Shown: one piece after another, positions 16,242 through 26,410 of the stretch
How the letters are laid out: every line of letters begins with the position of its first letter
Numbering within the stretch: position 1 is the first letter of the stretch
Assembly (NCBI RefSeq): GCF_900636535.1
Contig: NZ_LR134289.1
Coordinates: 1 to 64,000, forward strand
Length of the DNA stretch: 64,000 nt
Direction: 5' to 3'
DNA from: Chryseobacterium gleum
GTDB lineage: Bacteria > Bacteroidota > Bacteroidia > Flavobacteriales > Weeksellaceae
Translations under genes and position numbers: made by a program
The notes under the pieces: model-generated
The model's database searches: none
The model's input: only the letters and a program-made list of their open reading frames with translations
What the model was told of the DNA's origin: nothing

Positions 16242-18281
16242 TTATCCGATCTCAATACCATTTTCAACATTGCTGTCATCCGGTGTTACGAAAGATAATT
16301 TTCCGTCTGGTTTTGTTGTTAATAATAACATTCCCTGAGACTCAATTCCTCTGATTTTTCTTGGGGCAAGGTTCAGAAGAATCATTACCTGCTTTCCGAT
16401 CACCTCTTCAGGCGTGAAACTTTCTGCAATCCCGGAAACAACAGTTCTTACATCTACTCCTGTATCTACAGTAAGTTTTAGTAATTTATCTGCTTTTTCT
16501 ACTTTTTCAGCTTCAATAATGGTTGCTGTTCTAAGATCTATTTTAGTAAAGTCATCAAACGTGATCTCCTCTTTCATTGGGTTTGCGTTAGGGTTTGTTT
16601 TTTTATTGTTTTGTTTGGTGTCTTCCAGCTTTTGGATCTGAGCTTCGATTACGTCGTCTGAAATCTGAGAGAATAAAATTGGAGCATTAGCCATTATTGG
16701 ATGACCTGCTTCAATTAATACTTTTGAGCTTTCAATTTCAGTCCATCCTTTTTGCTCAACATTAAAAATTTCATATAGCTTTTGAGCTGTGAAAGGCAAG
16801 AATGGTTCAGCTAAATTTGCTAGAGCAACTGAAATCTGAGCTCCAATAAATAATGTATTCTTGGTTTTCTCAAGATCATTTTTAACAGTTTTCCAAGGTT
16901 CTTCATTCTGCAAATATTGGTTTCCAAATCTTGCAAGATTCATGAATGCTGTTAAAGCATTTCTGAATTCATAATTTTCAAGGAAGTTTCTAATTTCAAC
17001 AGCTCTTTTGCCGATTTCTTCTAATTCAGGAGCATTAACATCTCCTTTAGGAACTTTTCCTTCAAAGTTTTTATTAATTAATACAGCAACACGATTGATG
17101 AAGTTACCAAAAATATTAGCTAATTCAGAATTATTCTTAGTCTGGAAATCTTTCCATGTAAAGTTATTATCCTTTGTTTCCGGAGCAGATGAAAGAAGTA
17201 CATATCTTAAAACATCCTGTTGCCCAGGAAAATCTTCCACATATTCATGAGCCCATACTGCCCAGTTTCTTGACGTTGAAATCTTATCGTTCTCAAGGTT
17301 CAGGAATTCAAAAGCAGGAACATTAGCTGGCATGATGTAATCACCGTGCGCTTTCATCATCGAAGGGAAAATAATACAGTGGAATACAATATTATCCTTT
17401 CCGATAAAGTGTACCAGATCGCTGTCTTCACTCTGCCAGTAATCTTTCCAGTCTTTTCCGTTTTTCTCTGCCCATTCTTTGGTGAAAGAAATATACCCGA
17501 TAGGAGCATCAAACCATACATATAATACTTTTCCTTCAGCATTCGGAAGAGGAACCGGAACACCCCAGTTCAGGTCTCTGGTCATGGCACGAGGCTTAAG
17601 ACCGTCATTCAGCCATGATTTAACCTGTCCGTATACGTTAGGTTTCCAGTCATCTTTATGGCCTTCAATGATCCATTGGTTTAAGAAATCTTCATATTCA
17701 TTTAATGGCAGATACCAGTTTTTCGTTTCTTTAAGGATAGGAACATTTCCGCTAAGCATTGATTTCGGATTGATCAGCTCAGAAGGAGAAAGGGTAGTAC
17801 CGCATTTCTCACACTGGTCTCCGTAAGCGTTTTCATTACCGCAATTAGGACAAGTTCCTACAATATAACGGTCAGCAAGGAATTCTCCTGCCTGCTCATC
17901 AAAATACTGTTCAGAAACTTCTTCAGTGAATTTTCCTTTTTCATATAAAACCTTGAAGAAATCCTGACTGGTTTCATAATGCTTTTTAGACGTTGTTCTT
18001 GAATATTCATCAAATGAAATTCCCAGGTCAGAAAAAGATTTTTTAATAATCCCGTGATATTTGTCAACGATATCCTGAGGGGTTACTCCTTCTTTTTTGG
18101 CTCTTATGGTAATAGGAATCCCGTGCTCATCTGAACCACAGATAAACGCTACATCTTTTCCTAATCTTCTCTGAAATCTTGCGTAAACATCCGCAGGAAT
18201 ATAAACACCTGCCAAATGTCCTATATGAACCGGCCCGTTTGCATAAGGCAAAGCTGCCGTAATCATCTTTCTGTTTGACAT
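16242..18281 (-). CDS. metG: Methionine--tRNA ligase
   Basis: 679 residues, the length of the form with a fused C-terminal tRNA-binding domain. It charges tRNA-Met. Visible are the HIGH-type motif (NGPVHIGHLAGVYIPADVY, about 15-33), the zinc knuckle CPNCGN...CEKCG (about 144-161), the KMSKS-loop variant KISTS (about 338), and the anticodon-binding helical region. The C-terminal OB-fold domain is FDDFTKIDLRTATIIEAEKV to IRGIESQGMLLL. Single gene with its own promoter. Certain. Confidence 0.97.
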   Translation of the reverse strand: MSNRKMITAALPYANGPVHIGHLAGVYIPADVYARFQRRLGKDVAFICGSDEHGIPITIRAKKEGVTPQDIVDKYHGIIKKSFSDLGISFDEYSRTTSKKHYETSQDFFKVLYEKGKFTEEVSEQYFDEQAGEFLADRYIVGTCPNCGNENAYGDQCEKCGTTLSPSELINPKSMLSGNVPILKETKNWYLPLNEYEDFLNQWIIEGHKDDWKPNVYGQVKSWLNDGLKPRAMTRDLNWGVPVPLPNAEGKVLYVWFDAPIGYISFTKEWAEKNGKDWKDYWQSEDSDLVHFIGKDNIVFHCIIFPSMMKAHGDYIMPANVPAFEFLNLENDKISTSRNWAVWAHEYVEDFPGQQDVLRYVLLSSAPETKDNNFTWKDFQTKNNSELANIFGNFINRVAVLINKNFEGKVPKGDVNAPELEEIGKRAVEIRNFLENYEFRNALTAFMNLARFGNQYLQNEEPWKTVKNDLEKTKNTLFIGAQISVALANLAEPFLPFTAQKLYEIFNVEQKGWTEIESSKVLIEAGHPIMANAPILFSQISDDVIEAQIQKLEDTKQNNKKTNPNANPMKEEITFDDFTKIDLRTATIIEAEKVEKADKLLKLTVDTGVDVRTVVSGIAESFTPEEVIGKQVMILLNLAPRKIRGIESQGMLLLTTKPDGKLSFVTPDDSNVENGIEIG

Positions 18282-18301
18282 TTATAGTAAAGTTTTGACT
18301 G

Positions 18302-18309
18302 CAAAGATA
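18302..18309 (-). promoter_or_regulatory. -7 promoter box of metG
   Basis: On the minus strand the sequence reads TATCTTTG, an exact TAnnTTTG match, with its last base 20 nt before the metG ATG. No TTTG occurs at the usual upstream distance. Confidence 0.5.
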
Positions 18310-18616
18310 AGGAATATCTGTTGAATACCGCTATTGGTGGTGTTATTATGATGCAGAATGCGAATTTTAAGGCTCAAACTCAAAATAAAGTTAAACAATT
18401 GTTTAACATTTTCTTAAATTGAAATAAATATTATGCAAAGCATAAGACGTTGTAAAATATTGTATCTTAAAAAACTAACTAAAATGGGTTTCGTAATATA
18501 CATAATTTTAACTAAAATTATATTAAATTTATAATAATTCTAATTTTTTTTTAAATTGCGAGTCTGGCTTTAGGCTAAAATAAGACTTAAAAAACGAAAC
18601 TATAAAAAATAAGATT
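18310..18616. other. AT-rich gap between metG and the SusC gene
   Basis: About 300 bp of very AT-rich DNA with no gene found. It contains ATAATTTTA/TAAAATTAT as a short inverted repeat near 18502-18526 and several A/T runs. It must hold the promoter of the starch operon, but no clean TTTG/TAnnTTTG pair was identified. Confidence 0.5.
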
Positions 18617-21370
18617 GTGAAGAATTTTACAACAGTATTAAAAATCGCGCCCGCTTTTTTACTGGCCAGTACAGTAATGCATGCGCAGAAAAAGGACTCT
18701 GTTCCTCAGGAGAAAAAGATCGATGAGGTTGTACTGATTGGGTACGGAAAGCAGAAAAAATCTGACCTTACCGGCTCTATAACCTCTGTAACGGCTAAAG
18801 ACTTCAACGGGGGAGCTACGTCAGCGGGTCAGTTGATCCAGGGTAAAACACCAGGGGTACAGATTACCAATAACAGTGGGGCACCTGGATCGGGTACAAA
18901 AATCAGAATCAGGGGAACTTCTTCTTTAAGTGGAGAGAATTCACCTTTGATAGTAATTGATGGAGTTCCTCAGGACTTTGTAGGAATGAATGGAGTGTCA
19001 GACCCTCTATCATTAATTAACCCGAACGATATTGAAACATTTGATATCCTTAAAGATGCATCTGCTACTGCTATTTATGGTAATAGAGCTTCCAATGGGG
19101 TTATTCTCATTACAACCAAGAAAGGAACGGCAGGAAAGTTCAAAGTGAATTTTTCAACGGTGACTTCGGTTTCTACTAAAATGGGAAAGGTTGATGTATT
19201 AAATGCTCAGGAGTTTAGAGATTTTGTTAATACATATGCTCCTGCTGGTTATAAAACTAAGTTAGGAAATGCTGATACCGACTGGCAGGATCAGATTTAT
19301 CAGGCAGCATGGGGTACAGATAATAACGTTGCGCTTTCGGGAGGTATTAAAGGTCTGCCATATCGTTTATCATTAGGATATAATGAGCAGAACGGTATTG
19401 TAAAATCAAATTCTTTCCGCAGAACCTCCGTAGGGTTGAACTTAAACCCTAAATTCTTTGATAATCATTTATCAGTAAATGTAAACGCAAAAGGAACATT
19501 TACTGATAATAGATTTGTAGATGGTGGAGTGATTAAGGCGGCTACTTATTTTGATCCTACACAACCTATATATTCAGGAAACTCTAATTATGGAGGCTAT
19601 TATGAATGGCTGGACTCAGGATCTGCAACAGGTTATAATGTAAATGCCAATTCAAACCCTCTTGGAATGATCAATGGCGTAAGAGATGTCTCTTCTGTAT
19701 TGAGAGGATTGGGAAATATTCAATTAGATTATAAGTTTCACTTCCTTCCGGACCTTCATTTCAATGTAAATGCCGGATATGATTATACAAAAAGTGATGG
19801 ACATAAATTTAAAGATGCCCGTCTGAGACCAGGTTTTGAAGATAAAGGAAGCTCAAATTTCTATTCTATGGAAAAGAAAAACAAGCTTTTGGAGACCTAC
19901 TTTAATTATGTGAAAAATATCAGTGCCATTAATACTGGTGTAGATATTACTGCAGGATATTCTTATCAGGATTTCAATATTTATCTTCCAGGAGCTATCA
20001 CTTATAGAGGAACAGGAATTAACTCGCAGGATTTAGACTTCAAAACTCAAAATACATTGATCTCTTTCTATGGAAGAGCTATTTTTACAATAGCTAATAA
20101 ATATGTTATTTCAGGATCAGTTCGTAAAGATGGTTCTTCAAGATTCTTTAATGGAACCAGAGATAATGTATGGGGAGTTTTCCCTGGGGTTTCATTAGCA
20201 TGGAAACTTAATGAAGAAAGTTTCATTAAAAACATATCTGCTATCAGTACTTTAAAATTAAGAGCAGGATGGGGGAAAACAGGTCAGCAGGAATTGCCAG
20301 CTTTGAACGGTAATAAACCTAATAACTATCCGGCGTTTGCAGCTTATAACCCCAGCTATCAGGGAGCAGGGTATCAGTTTGGAAATGAATTCTATTTTAT
20401 GTTCAGGCCTGCTAATTATAACCCAAACCTGACTTGGGAAACAACAACAACTAAAAATCTAGGATTAGATTTTGGATTTAATAAAAACAGAATTACAGGA
20501 TCAATAGATATTTTCAGAAAAGATACTAAAGACCTTCTTGTATATGCTGATGAACCTGCAGGAGGTTTAAGTAATGCAAGCTGGCAAAATGTAGGAGATA
20601 TGAAAAATGAAGGGATTGAAGGAAGTATTACTGTAATTCCGGTTAAAAATCAAAATACAACCTGGGAAGTAAGTTTTAATGCTACTCATTACAAGCCGGT
20701 GATTACTAAGCTTAAAGACAGAGCTGATGAATCATTCAATATGGAAGTGGGTGGAATTGAAGGAGGTTCCGGAAACAGGATTCAGGCTCATGCCGTAGGA
20801 TATGCACCAAATTCATTCTGGGTTTATCAACAAGTATATGATACCAATGGAAAGCCAGTTGACGGAGCTTATGTAGACAGAAACGGAGATGGGGTAATCA
20901 ATACAAAAGATATGTATTATTACAAATCCACAACACCTGATGCCATTTTAGGTTTCTCTACAAAAGTATCTCATAAAAACTGGGATTTTGCATTAAGTGC
21001 AAGAGCTGTCTTAGGAAACTATGTATATAATAATGCTGCGTCCAACAGTTCGCTGCAGTCGGCGTCCACAAATGAATATCTTCAAAACGTATTTGCAACA
21101 GCACCACAATATCAATTTTCTGTTCCTCAATATAAATCAGATATTTACGTTGAGAATGCTTCATTCCTGAGACTGGATAATATTAATGTCGGATACAATT
21201 TCGGAGAAGTTTTTTCTAAAGGAAGTAATCTGAAAATATATGCGATGGCACAAAATGTTTTTGTGATCACTAAATACTCTGGGGTAGATCCTGAAGTTTT
21301 TGGTGGAATAGATAACGGTTATTATCAAATGCCTAGGATTTATTCTTTAGGTTTTAACTTCCAATTTTAA
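18617..21370 (+). CDS. SusC/RagA family TonB-linked outer membrane transporter
   Basis: 917 residues. The start is GTG; the next in-frame ATG (codon 22) would remove the signal peptide that ends near VMHAQ. The plug domain carries the family signature VVLIGYGKQKKSDLTGSI and ILKDASATAIYGNRASNGVILITTKKG. The long barrel ends with RIYSLGFNFQF. The typical N-terminal carboxypeptidase-like domain of longer SusC proteins is absent. It would import oligosaccharides with the SusD lid encoded 11 nt downstream. The neighbouring SusE-like, GH97 and GH13 genes point to starch or maltodextrin as the substrate. Confidence 0.95.
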   Translation: MKNFTTVLKIAPAFLLASTVMHAQKKDSVPQEKKIDEVVLIGYGKQKKSDLTGSITSVTAKDFNGGATSAGQLIQGKTPGVQITNNSGAPGSGTKIRIRGTSSLSGENSPLIVIDGVPQDFVGMNGVSDPLSLINPNDIETFDILKDASATAIYGNRASNGVILITTKKGTAGKFKVNFSTVTSVSTKMGKVDVLNAQEFRDFVNTYAPAGYKTKLGNADTDWQDQIYQAAWGTDNNVALSGGIKGLPYRLSLGYNEQNGIVKSNSFRRTSVGLNLNPKFFDNHLSVNVNAKGTFTDNRFVDGGVIKAATYFDPTQPIYSGNSNYGGYYEWLDSGSATGYNVNANSNPLGMINGVRDVSSVLRGLGNIQLDYKFHFLPDLHFNVNAGYDYTKSDGHKFKDARLRPGFEDKGSSNFYSMEKKNKLLETYFNYVKNISAINTGVDITAGYSYQDFNIYLPGAITYRGTGINSQDLDFKTQNTLISFYGRAIFTIANKYVISGSVRKDGSSRFFNGTRDNVWGVFPGVSLAWKLNEESFIKNISAISTLKLRAGWGKTGQQELPALNGNKPNNYPAFAAYNPSYQGAGYQFGNEFYFMFRPANYNPNLTWETTTTKNLGLDFGFNKNRITGSIDIFRKDTKDLLVYADEPAGGLSNASWQNVGDMKNEGIEGSITVIPVKNQNTTWEVSFNATHYKPVITKLKDRADESFNMEVGGIEGGSGNRIQAHAVGYAPNSFWVYQQVYDTNGKPVDGAYVDRNGDGVINTKDMYYYKSTTPDAILGFSTKVSHKNWDFALSARAVLGNYVYNNAASNSSLQSASTNEYLQNVFATAPQYQFSVPQYKSDIYVENASFLRLDNINVGYNFGEVFSKGSNLKIYAMAQNVFVITKYSGVDPEVFGGIDNGYYQMPRIYSLGFNFQF

Positions 21371-21381
21371 ATAAGAATTCA

Positions 21382-22983
21382 ATGAAACTAAATAGAATTA
21401 AACTAAAAAATATAGTATTGCCTCTTTCTGCAGTATTTTTATTGACAGCAACTTCTTGTGTGAAAGACCTTGAAAGAGAACCTATCACAGATGTTACTTC
21501 AGCAAGTATTTATAAAGATTTTGCCAATTACAAAAATGTTCTGGCAAAACTTTACGGAGGTCTTGCTATGGGTGGCCAGGTAAGTGGAGATGGTGATCAG
21601 CCGGATAGTGATATTAATGGGATCAACGGTGGTTTTTCTCAGTATACAAGATTAATGTACACTTTGAATGTCGTAACAACAGATGAAGCAGTCATAGGAT
21701 GGAATGACGGAAACCTTCACACGCTTCACAAAATGACATGGGATGCTTCCAATGAGTTTATTGCAGCTATGTATTATAGAATATATACAGAAATTGCTTT
21801 TTGTAATGAATTCTTAAGAAATGTTACCGATGAAAAATTAGCTTCCAATAATATTACAGGAGACAATCTTACTCAGGCAAAATTGATGAGAGCAGAAGCG
21901 CGTTTCCTGAGAGCACAATCATACTACCATGCGATTGATATGTTCGGAAATGTTCCTTTTGTTGATGAATCATACTTGCCGGGATCTGTCAACCCGCCAC
22001 AAAGGATAGAAAGAAAAGCATTATTTAATTATATAGAATCTGAATTGCTTGCTGTAGCAGGAGAGTTAAAAGATCCTAAAACAAATGAATATGGCAGAGC
22101 AGATAAAGCTGCTGTCTGGGCATTGTTGGCAAAATTATATTTAAATGCTGAAGTTTATACAGGAACCCAAAGGAATACAGACTGTATTACATACTGTAAC
22201 AAAGTAATTGCAGCAGGATATTCTTTAAAACCTAAATACGACGATTTGTTCCTTGCTGATAATAATATCAATAACCCGGAGCAGATTTTAAGCGTAAATT
22301 TTGACGGAATTAATACACAAACCAACGGGGGAACAACTTATCTTGTTCATGCTGCAATAGGAGGTGATATGAAAGCTGCTGACTTTGGAGTGAATGGCGG
22401 ATGGAGTGGTTTAAGAACTACAAAAGCATTTGTTGGGTTGTTTCCGGCTAATGGAAGTGATAAAAGAGGAAGATTCTTTACCACAGGACAGAATTTAGAA
22501 ATTAATGATTTAGGATCATTCACAGATGGTTATGCTTTTATCAAATTTAAGAATGTTAAAAGTAACGGATCTGCTGGGGCTCATCCTAACTGGGTTGAAG
22601 CTGATATCCCGTTATACCGTTTAGCCGATATTTATCTGATGTATGCTGAAGCTGTCTTGAGAGGAGGTGCTGGTGGTAATCAGGCAACGGCAATCGGTTA
22701 TATTAATCAGCTGAGACAACGTGCTTATGGAGATACGAGCGGAAACGTTTCTTCTATCAATCTGAATTTCATTTTAGATGAGAGAGCCAGAGAATTATCC
22801 TGGGAAATGACCAGAAGAAGTGATCTTATCCGTTTCAACAAGTTTACAACAGGAGATTATTTATGGCCGTGGAAAGGAAATGTAAAAGAAGGGAAAGCCG
22901 TAGAAAGCTATAGAAATCTTTTCCCGATCCCAGCGAAAGATATTGTAGCCAATCCTAATCTGATTCAGAATCCTGGGTACTAA
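21382..22983 (+). CDS. SusD/RagB family glycan-binding lipoprotein
   Basis: 533 residues with a lipoprotein signal ending LLTATSCVKD (Cys at about 26). The body shows the TPR-like helices of SusD, including LMRAEARFLRAQSYYHAIDMFGNVPFV and, near the end, DERARELSWEMTRRSDLIRFNKF, both characteristic of the family. It forms the surface lid over the SusC barrel and helps bind maltooligosaccharides. The 11-nt gap after SusC shows co-transcription. Confidence 0.95.
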   Translation: MKLNRIKLKNIVLPLSAVFLLTATSCVKDLEREPITDVTSASIYKDFANYKNVLAKLYGGLAMGGQVSGDGDQPDSDINGINGGFSQYTRLMYTLNVVTTDEAVIGWNDGNLHTLHKMTWDASNEFIAAMYYRIYTEIAFCNEFLRNVTDEKLASNNITGDNLTQAKLMRAEARFLRAQSYYHAIDMFGNVPFVDESYLPGSVNPPQRIERKALFNYIESELLAVAGELKDPKTNEYGRADKAAVWALLAKLYLNAEVYTGTQRNTDCITYCNKVIAAGYSLKPKYDDLFLADNNINNPEQILSVNFDGINTQTNGGTTYLVHAAIGGDMKAADFGVNGGWSGLRTTKAFVGLFPANGSDKRGRFFTTGQNLEINDLGSFTDGYAFIKFKNVKSNGSAGAHPNWVEADIPLYRLADIYLMYAEAVLRGGAGGNQATAIGYINQLRQRAYGDTSGNVSSINLNFILDERARELSWEMTRRSDLIRFNKFTTGDYLWPWKGNVKEGKAVESYRNLFPIPAKDIVANPNLIQNPGY

Positions 22984-23000
22984 TTTAAAACTTGATTACA

Positions 23001-24110
23001 ATGAAAAATTTATTCAAAATATTTACGCTTTTTGTTTTAGGATTTTTGGTAGTTTCCTGCGAAAAAGATGAAGACAAGGCGGTGCTTGAGGTGACAAAAA
23101 AGCCTACTTTAGCAGGAGATGCCACTACATTGGTTTTGCTTAAAGCTAATGAAAATGATAAAGCAGTAAAATTTACTTGGACAAATCCTGTATTTAATCT
23201 GGCTGTTGTTAACAGCAATGCTCTCGAGTTCGCTAAAGCAGGAACAGGTTTTGCGGGTGCCAAAAGTGCAGATCTGACTGCAGGTGATCTGTCCAGAACT
23301 TTTACTGTAAAAGATTTAAATAAAATTATTCTTGATGCTGGGTTCCTTCCTGGAGTTGCCGCAAATATTGAAGTAAGAATGAAGGTCTCTGTAGGAAATG
23401 CTGTAGTATCTTATTCCAATGTAATTCCGATGACCATTACTCCTTACCTGACGGAATATCCTTCTTTTTATATTGTAGGAGAAGCATCTGCAGTGGGCTG
23501 GAATGCAGGAGCGGCCCAGATGTTATATAAAAATGAAAATATTTCTACAATTTATACGTATCTGGAAAGTGGAAAAGCATTCAGATTTTTAGGACAGAAA
23601 GATTGGAGCCCTTTAAATTATAGTTTAGATACATCAGGAATGCAGACTTCTAATAAATATTTTAAAACATGGTCATCCAATCTGGCAGCTGCTGCGCCTG
23701 AAAATATTTTGTTTACCGGAGCTTCAGGAATGTATAAAATTACTATCGATTCTGATCTTGCTAAAAAAACTATAGATGTAGTTCCTTCTGCAATCAACAA
23801 CTGGAATCCTGCAAATCTTTATATGGTGGGTACAATTAACGGCTGGAATGCAGCCGGAGCGATCCCTATGACGAATTTAGGCGGAGGTAAATTTGAACAT
23901 ACTATTACGCTTCCGGCAGGTTCTCAATTTAAATTTCTGGGTCAGCAGAGTTGGGGAGATCTTGACTGGGGAAATATCTCCGGAGACGGAAACTCAGGCC
24001 TTATAGCTCCTAAAGGAAGTAATGGAAACATTAAATTTGATGGAACAGGAGGAAGTTACAAAATTTCTGTAGACCTGAAGTTAGGTACATATAAAATAGA
24101 AGCATTATAA
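23001..24110 (+). CDS. SusE/SusF-like starch-binding lipoprotein
   Basis: 369 residues from the ATG at 23001, which gives the lipoprotein signal MKNLFKIFTLFVLGFLVVSC; an ATG three codons upstream adds only MIT. The N-terminal Ig-like SusE domain (about 30-150) is followed by two related starch-binding modules. The first begins PSFYIVGEASAVGWN (about 154) and the second LYMVGTINGWNAAGAIPM (about 273), each with the Trp-rich FKFLGQ-type strand. Such proteins hold starch at the cell surface. It follows SusD by 17 nt. Confidence 0.88.
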   Translation: MKNLFKIFTLFVLGFLVVSCEKDEDKAVLEVTKKPTLAGDATTLVLLKANENDKAVKFTWTNPVFNLAVVNSNALEFAKAGTGFAGAKSADLTAGDLSRTFTVKDLNKIILDAGFLPGVAANIEVRMKVSVGNAVVSYSNVIPMTITPYLTEYPSFYIVGEASAVGWNAGAAQMLYKNENISTIYTYLESGKAFRFLGQKDWSPLNYSLDTSGMQTSNKYFKTWSSNLAAAAPENILFTGASGMYKITIDSDLAKKTIDVVPSAINNWNPANLYMVGTINGWNAAGAIPMTNLGGGKFEHTITLPAGSQFKFLGQQSWGDLDWGNISGDGNSGLIAPKGSNGNIKFDGTGGSYKISVDLKLGTYKIEAL

Positions 24111-24191
24111 TAATTAAGTAATAATAAAAATAGGTAATGTGCTGCTTTACCGCAGTACTTTATCTATTTTTTAAGTTAATAAATAGTCATT

Positions 24192-26348
24192 ATGAAGAAA
24201 ATTACAGTTGGAGCGCTTTTGCTCTCAATGATGTTTACAGGTGTGAAAGCCCAATCTTTAAAATCTCCGGACGGGAAGTTCGAAATGAACTTTCAGCTGA
24301 AAGAGGGAGTACCTTACTACAACCTGAAATACAATGGTGCGGTAGTGGTTGAAGATTCTAAATTGGGATTGAGATTATTTAAAGACACAGCTATAAAGTT
24401 CGCTTCTGAGATTGCCAAACCAGAAGATGCAAAATACGACCTGAACAACGGTTTTGCAAAGACAGATGAAAAAAGAGACTCCAAAAATGAAACCTGGCAG
24501 CCGGTTTTAGGAGAAAAGAAAAATTATATCAATAACTACAACGAGCTGGCGGTTACCCTAAACCAGGCTTCTACAGACAGAAGCATTGTGGTAAAGTTCA
24601 GATTGTTTAATGACGGGCTTGGATTCCGTTATGAATTCCCGCAGCAGAAAAATCTTAACTATTTTGTGATCAGAGAAGAAGACTCTGAAATCGATTTCCC
24701 TACCGATATGAAAGCATGGTGGATCGTGGCAGACTATGATTCTCAGGAATATCAGTATCAGGAAACAAAAGTATCTGAGATTCCTTCAAAATGGGACAAG
24801 GCATACGATGCAAATGCTTCCCAGTCATTGGTGAAAAACGCAGTTCAGTCTCCTTTAATGCTTAAAAAAGAAGGAAAAGAGCCTTTGTATATCAACGTTG
24901 CTGAAGCTGCTGTATTGGATTATCCGGCTTCACATCTTGAAGTAGATGCACAGAATTATAAATTCAAAACGCACTTAACAGCCGACAGACAAGGAGCGAA
25001 AGGATATATTCAAACTCCTTCAGTAACTCCGTGGAGAACAATTATTGTAGCGCCGAAAGCAGAGCAGGTAATGGATTCCAAAATGATCTTTAACCTGAAT
25101 GAGCCTACAAAATATACCGATACCTCTTACATTCATCCTACAAAATACATGGGTGTCTGGTGGGAAATGATTATCGGAAAATCTCAGTGGGCATATTCTA
25201 CTGCAGAGAATGTTCATTTAGGTAAAACAGATTTTACCAAGTTAACTCCAAACGGAAAACATGCAGCCAACAATACAAAAGTTAAAGAATATATTGATTT
25301 CGCTGCAGAAAATGGTTTCCAGGGATTGCTGATTGAAGGATGGAATATTGGTTGGGAAGACTGGTTCGGACATTCAAAAGAATTTGTTTTCGATTTTATT
25401 ACTCCTTATCCGGATTTTGACATCAAAATGTTGAATGAATATGCACATTCAAAAGGAATTAAGCTGATCATGCACCACGAAACTTCAGGTTCTGCAACAA
25501 ATTATGAAAGATGGGCAGACAAAGCGTTCCAGACCATGAAAAAATATGGATATGATGCCGTAAAAACAGGATATGTAGGAGATATCATTCCTAGAGGAGA
25601 ACATCATTATTCTCAATGGACTATTAATCATTACTACAGAATTGCAGAAAAAGCAAATGAATATAAAATAATGGTTAATTCTCACGAATCTGTACGTCCT
25701 ACAGGGGAAAGCCGTACCTATCCGAACTACATCTCTGCAGAAGCAGCTCGTGGAACAGAATATGAAGCATTCGGAGGAAATAAACCTGATCACCAGACAG
25801 TTCTTCCATTTACAAGATGGATGGGAGGTTCTATGGATTACACGCCGGGAATTTTCCAGACAAAACTAGACTATTATTTCCCTGGAGATAACCGTTTCGT
25901 AAAAACTACATTGGTAAAACAGCTGGCGCTTTATGTGACCATGTACATGCCGCTTCAGATGGCTGCAGACCTTCCTGAAAACTATAAAAAACATATGGAT
26001 GCATTCCAGTTTATCAAGGATGTGGCAGCAGATTGGGATGATACAAAAATCCTGGCCGCTGAACCTGGTGATTATGTGGTAACAGCAAGAAAAGCGAAAG
26101 GTACTGAAAACTGGTTTGTGGGAGGTATTACCGATGAAAACAAACGTGAATACACTGTAGACTTCTCATTCCTGGATAAAGGAAAGAAATATGAAGCAAC
26201 AATCTATGAAGATGGAAAAGATGCTGATTATATTGATAATCCTCAAAGCTATAATATCTATAAAAAAGAGATTACAGGTAAATCAAAAATTAATTTTAAA
26301 ATGGCAAGAAGCGGCGGTTTCGCAATTTCAATTAAGCCAGTAAAATAA
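24192..26348 (+). CDS. Glycoside hydrolase family 97 alpha-glucosidase (SusB-like)
   Basis: 718 residues with a signal peptide to about residue 20 (VKAQ). The order is N-terminal beta-sandwich, (beta/alpha)8 barrel and C-terminal domain, as in GH97. The barrel holds MHHETSG (E430), NSHESVRPTG (E499) and AARGTEYEAF (E523). These correspond in spacing to the two base residues and the acid of the inverting Bacteroides SusB (E439, E508, E532), so an inverting, calcium-dependent alpha-glucosidase is predicted. It would release glucose from maltooligosaccharides in the periplasm. It is 81 nt after the SusE-like gene and likely ends the first starch operon. Confidence 0.95.
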   Translation: MKKITVGALLLSMMFTGVKAQSLKSPDGKFEMNFQLKEGVPYYNLKYNGAVVVEDSKLGLRLFKDTAIKFASEIAKPEDAKYDLNNGFAKTDEKRDSKNETWQPVLGEKKNYINNYNELAVTLNQASTDRSIVVKFRLFNDGLGFRYEFPQQKNLNYFVIREEDSEIDFPTDMKAWWIVADYDSQEYQYQETKVSEIPSKWDKAYDANASQSLVKNAVQSPLMLKKEGKEPLYINVAEAAVLDYPASHLEVDAQNYKFKTHLTADRQGAKGYIQTPSVTPWRTIIVAPKAEQVMDSKMIFNLNEPTKYTDTSYIHPTKYMGVWWEMIIGKSQWAYSTAENVHLGKTDFTKLTPNGKHAANNTKVKEYIDFAAENGFQGLLIEGWNIGWEDWFGHSKEFVFDFITPYPDFDIKMLNEYAHSKGIKLIMHHETSGSATNYERWADKAFQTMKKYGYDAVKTGYVGDIIPRGEHHYSQWTINHYYRIAEKANEYKIMVNSHESVRPTGESRTYPNYISAEAARGTEYEAFGGNKPDHQTVLPFTRWMGGSMDYTPGIFQTKLDYYFPGDNRFVKTTLVKQLALYVTMYMPLQMAADLPENYKKHMDAFQFIKDVAADWDDTKILAAEPGDYVVTARKAKGTENWFVGGITDENKREYTVDFSFLDKGKKYEATIYEDGKDADYIDNPQSYNIYKKEITGKSKINFKMARSGGFAISIKPVK

Positions 26349-26368
26349 TTTTTTAAGATACACTAAGG

Positions 26369-26409
26369 TGCCCCGGTTCATTGATTTTTTAATGTTCCGG
26401 GGTATTTTT
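26369..26409. terminator. Bidirectional terminator between GH97 and the hydroxylase gene
   Basis: CCCCGG..CATT (from 26371) pairs with AATG..CCGGGG (to 26402) around a T-rich loop, with a T tract beyond. It serves two convergent genes. Confidence 0.8.
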
Positions 26410-26410
26410 G

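Noticed and set aside
18310-18616. Small gene in the metG-SusC gap
   Set aside because: Only short AT-rich frames without initiation context; nothing supportable.
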